Positions 6,561-9,387 of a stretch of 9,387 nucleotides of DNA are shown one piece after another (positions within the stretch are counted from its first letter, which is position 1; the number at the start of each line of letters is the position of its first letter). Source of the stretch: Dehalococcoidia bacterium (GTDB lineage: Bacteria; Chloroflexota; Dehalococcoidia; Dehalococcoidales; BS750m-G39); assembly GCA_030640325.1 (NCBI GenBank), contig DAOWJM010000116.1, positions 1-9,387 of the forward strand, in the 5' to 3' direction. Below the pieces are notes generated by a model, which saw only the letters and a list, made by a program, of their open reading frames with translations, was not told the origin of the DNA and did not search any database. The position numbers and the translations under genes are program-made.

Positions 6561-6824
6561 GTGAATAAAGAGCTCTTACCTCCAGACGAGGCGCGCAGAA
6601 TTGGCTTGCAGTTTATCCGTGGTAAGTATTATCAGGCGCAGATCACCATTGATGAGCCAAGTCTGGTTACTGATGGAGCCTTTCCCGTGTATCACCTAAC
6701 CGGTGCCATCAAAATGCCATCCCGCGGTGTGGTATCAAGGGTATTTTCCCCGGCGGCGGAATATACCTTCAACATGCAGATTCATGCCTTAGAAGGAAGC
6801 ATCCTCAATTACGAGCTGAGGTAG
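6561..6824 (+). CDS. Hypothetical small soluble protein
   Basis: This is an unrecognised 87-aa protein with no signal peptide or membrane segment. The body looks like a small alpha/beta fold: an N-terminal helix (PDEARRIGLQFIRGKYY) is followed by alternating strands ending in YTFNMQIHALEGSILNYELR. A helix followed by strands around a YHLTG-like motif recalls PepSY-type domains, but the similarity is weak and I do not assign it. I chose GTG 6561; a GGGG stretch at 6548-6551 could serve as ribosome binding site. TTG 6552 is an alternative that would overlap the upstream stop. It starts 5 bp after the two-helix membrane protein, so the two may work together. It converges on the broken comM gene, with 8 bp between the stop codons. 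Confidence 0.65.
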   Translation: MNKELLPPDEARRIGLQFIRGKYYQAQITIDEPSLVTDGAFPVYHLTGAIKMPSRGVVSRVFSPAAEYTFNMQIHALEGSILNYELR

Positions 6825-6832
6825 AGACAAGC

Positions 6833-7303
6833 TTACACCAAACTTCTCGGTCTATATTGAATGGCTTCAGCTATGTGGTGGGCTTTGATTATATCGGCAT
6901 TTTCCAGGTCGGCAATGGTGCGACCTATTTTGAGGATGCGGTGGAAGGCGCGGGCAGAGAGGTAGAGCTGCTTCATTGCTGCTTTAAGTAAGCTCTGGGC
7001 TGATTCCTCTACCTGGCAGAACTCCCTTACCTCGGTGGGCATCATCTCAGCATTGCAGGCTAAATTTGTTCCCTCAAAGCGCTGGCGCTGTGTGGAGCGG
7101 GCAGCTTCAATCCTGGCTTGAACCCTCTCCGATTTTTCTCCCAGCCTATCGTCAGCCAACTTCTCATAGTCAATGTGGGGCACCTCAACAAAGATGTCAA
7201 CCCGGTCAATGAACGGTCCGCTGACACGCTTCTGATACCGGGCCACCAGACCGGGGGAGCAGGTGCACTGTCTAAATGGGTCTCCATAGTAGCCGCAGGG
7301 GCA
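6833..7303 (-). pseudogene. comM: 3' fragment of ComM/YifB-type Mg-chelatase-like AAA+ ATPase, disrupted by element insertion
   Basis: Reading on the - strand from 7303 gives about 156 codons matching the C-terminal third of ComM/YifB proteins. Visible motifs are CPCGYYGDP, CTCSPGLVARYQKRVSGP, IDRVDIFVEVP and the C-terminal helical domain (LSARAFHRILKIGRTIADL) ending in AIQYRPRSLV. Full proteins are about 500 residues, and the N-terminal domain plus the Walker A and B ATPase motifs are absent. ComM is a branch-migration helicase that aids chromosomal integration of DNA during natural transformation. Similarity stops abruptly at Cys-Pro-Cys-Gly: the expected Asn-Pro before it is His-Glu. Beyond that point the DNA codes for a recombinase in another frame. 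ATGs at 7342 and 7327 open the frame but lie in element DNA. The fragment cannot be an active ATPase. Confidence 0.92.
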
Positions 7304-8861
7304 TTCGTGCAGAACATAGTTGAGCATTGGAATCCTCCTCAATCCAATCTTTGCTAAAAGCGTATACTATACTGACGGTGGGTGTGCCATCATGAGATTT
7401 CCCAACCCTTATTTCCCGAAGTAGAAGCTCAAAAACTTTTCGCTTGGTTTCAAAGGTAGCATCCTTAACTCTTTCTCTCAGAGTATCGAGAATATCGCTA
7501 ACATCCTGTAATTTACGCCTCTGTTCATCTTCGCTTGTGATGGCTTCCTCCAGTTCCTGTATCCTTCCACATACTAGCTTCCTGCTTACCTTAATGTCAG
7601 CTAACGCTCCATCCAAGGCTTCCTGTGAATAATCATCCGCCGGGTCAGCATATCTCACCAACAACCTTTGCTCTGCTTCCTTGAGTTCCCCAAGCCTGTG
7701 CCGAGTTTGTGCCAATTCAGCAATATAGTCTGCTTGATGGCAAGCGTCAAACTTATCTTTAAGGGCTTCTCTGACGACCTCTGGCTTTTGTATAAACTCG
7801 CAAATCTGTTGCCAGATTAAATCCTCGACCAGGTCACCTCGAATCGTAGGAGAATAACACCTTTCGGACAGGAGGTTGCCCCTGTTACCGTTTCTGTTAC
7901 AGCGATAGTAACGGACTTCACCCCTACTCGTGTGGCTGTAGTAACCAGTATAGCTATGCCCACACAAATCGCACTTTACTAGACCCCTTAGCAGGTAAGG
8001 CCTACGATGAGTTCTGTCAGCCCAAATGTTATTTTCCCGCAGCCTTATTTGGGCAGCCTCAAAAGTGGCCTCATCTACTATAGCAGGGCATTTTCCTTTA
8101 ATAAGTTGCCTCTTTTTGCTACGCTTCCCATACACCCACTCTCCCTTGTAGGCTGGATTTCTGAGCATGTTGTAGACCCTTCCAGGGCGCCAAATGCCGG
8201 CGGTTGCTTTGCCCCTTATACCTCGCTTATCCATGCTATATCGTGTAGGGATTCCGAGCGCATTTAGTCTCTGGGCAATGCTATAGCAGGTCATTCTATC
8301 GTTGACCAGCCAATGAAACATATCACGGGCAATCTTTGCCTCTTGCTCTTCAATCTCCAGTTGCTTGGTATCAGGATTAAGCCGATAGCCATAGGCTACA
8401 ATGCCACCCGAATATAAGCCCTTTTCTACAGCTTTTCTGACACCATCTCGGCTTCTTTCTATAAAGGTATTCCTCTCCCATTCGGCGAAAGTAGAAGCCA
8501 TACCCAGATAAGCCTTGCCCATTGTGGTTGTGGTATCAAATGGCTCAGTTACCGAGGCGAGGGAAATGCCTACCTCTTCCCATTCAGCTAAGGTGTTATA
8601 CATGTGGCGGTTACTCCGGAAGAGTCGGTCTAGCTTATGCACCAGCACAATATCAAACAGCTTCGCCTTAGCATCTTTCAAGAGCTTAGTTAGGGCTGGT
8701 CTCTCAAGAGTTGTGCCTGACCAGCCAGGGTCTACATACTCCTCAACTGCTTGGTAGCCCCGTTGCTGGCAATACCTATGCAAATGGTCAAGCTGGTTCT
8801 CGATGCTGAAGTTTTGGGCTTGCTCCTCCGTGCTGACTCTTGTGTAAAGTGCAGCTTTCAT
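7272..8861 (-). CDS. Large serine recombinase (site-specific integrase)
   Basis: This 529-aa protein catalyses cut-and-rejoin recombination between attachment sites. The resolvase domain covers about residues 1-145, with nucleophile Ser10 and Arg8 in YTRVSTEEQ, and HKLDRLFR (75-82) contributing active-site arginines. A Recombinase domain follows at about 165-275 (IAQRLNALGIPTR, MLRNPAYKG). The zinc ribbon has Cys297, Cys300, Cys321 and Cys335. A coiled-coil-like helical region spans about 375-450 and probably controls directionality. All catalytic and zinc residues are intact. The start is ATG 8861, with AGGAGG in the end of the preceding gene, whose TGA overlaps it (ATGA). Its last ten residues (520-529) and its stop lie in comM-derived DNA, so the natural C-terminus before integration was different. 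Confidence 0.96.
   Translation of the reverse strand: MKAALYTRVSTEEQAQNFSIENQLDHLHRYCQQRGYQAVEEYVDPGWSGTTLERPALTKLLKDAKAKLFDIVLVHKLDRLFRSNRHMYNTLAEWEEVGISLASVTEPFDTTTTMGKAYLGMASTFAEWERNTFIERSRDGVRKAVEKGLYSGGIVAYGYRLNPDTKQLEIEEQEAKIARDMFHWLVNDRMTCYSIAQRLNALGIPTRYSMDKRGIRGKATAGIWRPGRVYNMLRNPAYKGEWVYGKRSKKRQLIKGKCPAIVDEATFEAAQIRLRENNIWADRTHRRPYLLRGLVKCDLCGHSYTGYYSHTSRGEVRYYRCNRNGNRGNLLSERCYSPTIRGDLVEDLIWQQICEFIQKPEVVREALKDKFDACHQADYIAELAQTRHRLGELKEAEQRLLVRYADPADDYSQEALDGALADIKVSRKLVCGRIQELEEAITSEDEQRRKLQDVSDILDTLRERVKDATFETKRKVFELLLREIRVGKSHDGTPTVSIVYAFSKDWIEEDSNAQLCSARMPLRLLWRPI
7278..7320. other. Attachment-site junction between comM and the serine-recombinase element
   Basis: ComM similarity ends at the TGC codon at 7303-7301 (- strand). 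Recombinase coding continues through the same bases in another frame to a stop at 7274-7272. The crossover should therefore lie at about 7280-7310. Large serine recombinases leave such junctions next to their own gene. The exact core dinucleotide cannot be fixed without the other junction or an uninterrupted comM. Confidence 0.75.
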
Positions 8862-9025
8862 ACCTTCCGCCTCCTATCTTTTTTCTCAGTCAGCAAGTAT
8901 TCCTTTCTAAGCTTCTTGGCGATGACTTCTTCTACCCAATCCTTCATGCTCTTCCCTTCTAACGCAGCCTGGGCTTTTATCTCACGCCATAGTTGCTCAT
9001 TTATGTTTCTTAAAATTTTATCCAT
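8858..9025 (-). CDS. Small ribbon-helix-helix protein overlapping the recombinase start
   Basis: This 55-aa frame starts at ATG 9025. It begins MDKILRNINEQLWREIKAQA and continues with EGKSMKDWVEEVIAKKL, ending in a basic tail (KKDRRRKV). The pattern of a short strand followed by two helices with a G-K-S turn is that of ribbon-helix-helix (Arc/MetJ/CopG-like) DNA-binding proteins. It is too short for a usual ORF cut-off. Its stop codon overlaps the recombinase start in ATGA, so translation of the two is probably coupled. An AAGGGAAG sequence upstream can serve as ribosome binding site. It could repress the element or act as a recombination directionality or accessory factor; sequence alone does not decide. 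No toxin partner is visible. Confidence 0.78.
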   Translation of the reverse strand: MDKILRNINEQLWREIKAQAALEGKSMKDWVEEVIAKKLRKEYLLTEKKDRRRKV

Positions 9026-9070
9026 ATCTTACTTCCCTTTATTATATATTAAATGTGGTGGGTTTTAATA

Positions 9071-9109
9071 ACCGAGGTCCCACCAGACTCGGAGAGGATT
9101 TACTCCTCT
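9071..9109 (-). terminator. Two adjacent small hairpins at the end of the 72-aa gene
   Basis: CCGAG (9072-9076) pairs with CTCGG (9088-9092), and AGAGGA (9093-9098) pairs with TCCTCT (9104-9109). The second hairpin spans the stop codon of the 9100 gene. On the - strand they lie between that gene and the ribbon-helix-helix gene. No T run follows closely, so this is at best a weak terminator or an RNA-processing structure. The rest of the gap (9026-9070) is A+T rich. Confidence 0.3.
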
Positions 9110-9318
9110 AGGAATGCCTTTGGTATTCCAGGAATTAACTCTAGCTCATCCTCTCGAAAGCCACAGAATTTGCCGTCGTGCTCTCCGGAGGTCAGCTTGA
9201 CGGTTACGGGGTATTTGGCTAACTCTTGGTCAGCTACAGCCATGATTACCGCCTCTTGGTCCACCAGCTCTGGAACTTTGTGGCATTCCTTGATGAGTAC
9301 CTTGTCGCCCAGTTGCAC
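9100..9318 (-). CDS. Hypothetical 72-aa small protein, possibly an SH3-like/KOW-like barrel
   Basis: This is an unrecognised acidic 72-aa protein. It opens with VQLGDKVLIKECHKVPELV, followed by short strand-like segments (QEAVIMAVADQ, YPVTVKLTSGEHDGKFCGF) and ends with EDELELIPGIPKAF. The G-D-K-V opening, a central P-V-T-V-K-L strand and a terminal F-R-E-D-E-L-E-L strand resemble small SH3-like or KOW-like barrels. That is only a fold impression. The start is GTG 9318, with a near-perfect AAGGAGGTG ribosome binding site about 5 nt upstream, which strongly supports translation. It precedes the ribbon-helix-helix and recombinase genes on the same strand. There is no membrane segment or signal peptide. 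Confidence 0.75.
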   Translation of the reverse strand: MQLGDKVLIKECHKVPELVDQEAVIMAVADQELAKYPVTVKLTSGEHDGKFCGFREDELELIPGIPKAFLEE

Positions 9319-9363
9319 TTCTTCACCTCCTTATTCCATTTCTGAGGTTGCGTTATTCATCAA

Positions 9364-9376
9364 GTATATCATATAC
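9364..9376. promoter_or_regulatory. Perfect palindrome GTATAT-C-ATATAC upstream of the 72-aa gene
   Basis: A 13-bp perfect inverted repeat lies 45 bp upstream of the GTG start at 9318. On the - strand it contains TATGAT, a fair -10 hexamer. A matching -35 would lie outside the window. The placement suits an operator overlapping a promoter, possibly for the nearby ribbon-helix-helix protein. This is inference from position and symmetry only. Confidence 0.35.
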
Positions 9377-9387
9377 ATCTTGCTTTG

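Larger units (their letters stand above)
7304..9387 (-). mobile_element. Partial integrated element (one end) inserted in comM
   Basis: The segment runs from the comM junction to the right edge of the window. It carries a large serine recombinase at the extreme end, a ribbon-helix-helix protein and a small unrecognised protein, all on the - strand. A recombinase at the very end of an insertion in a conserved chromosomal gene is the usual layout of a phage, an integrative conjugative element or a smaller island. No structural, conjugation or cargo genes are visible, so the type of element is undecided. Confidence 0.8.

Noticed and set aside
7285..7320. Repeated CATAGT at 7285-7290 and 7315-7320 as attachment-site direct repeats.
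   Set aside because: Six bases 30 bp apart is weak, and serine recombinases do not need such repeats on one side of the junction.
6833..7342. A free-standing 169-aa gene starting at ATG 7342 on the - strand.
   Set aside because: The first 13 residues come from element DNA and the remainder is only the C-terminal third of ComM. No ribosome binding site fits, and the ATPase domain is missing, so it is a gene fragment.
8751..9068. A 105-aa hydrophobic-looking open frame on the + strand.
   Set aside because: It is antisense to the recombinase N-terminus and the ribbon-helix-helix gene, which have matching motifs and coupled starts.
1..9387. CRISPR arrays, tRNA or rRNA genes.
   Set aside because: No regularly spaced repeats and no tRNA or rRNA signatures were seen on either strand.

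Overview
The window looks like a bacterial chromosome segment in which a translation operon meets the edge of an integrated mobile element. Gene order, frequent GTG starts and a Zn-ribbon/OB-fold plus thiolase module suggest an anaerobic Chloroflexota (Dehalococcoidia-like) genome. That assignment is an impression from gene content and has not been checked by any search.

Bases 1-6281 (+ strand) carry the classic secE(end)-nusG-rplK-rplA ... rplJ-rplL block. The block is split between rplA and rplJ by four metabolic genes. These are two SCP-x-type thiolases, each followed by its own DUF35 acyl-CoA-associated Zn-ribbon/OB-fold protein, and all four have tight spacing and good ribosome binding sites. 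The tandem pairs look like an old duplication and probably form two thiolase-DUF35 complexes acting on acyl-CoAs. After them, bases 5144-5308 form a recognisable L10 leader with a strong intrinsic terminator. A nested pair of helices can replace both, which gives a full attenuation switch ahead of rplJ-rplL. L7/L12 has an unusual Lys-rich N-terminal extension.

Bases 6298-6824 (+) hold two small unrecognised genes, one with two membrane helices. They converge on the 3' end of a comM/yifB-type Mg-chelatase-like ATPase gene (- strand) with only 8 bp between the stop codons.

That comM gene is broken at its CPCGYYGD motif. From there to the right edge lies part of a mobile element on the - strand. 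It holds a 529-aa large serine recombinase, a 55-aa ribbon-helix-helix protein whose stop overlaps the recombinase start by 4 bp (ATGA), and a 72-aa small protein with a GTG start. The recombinase frame runs through the junction and ends inside comM sequence, so its last ~10 codons and its stop come from the target gene. The other end of the element and the 5' two-thirds of comM should lie beyond base 9387.
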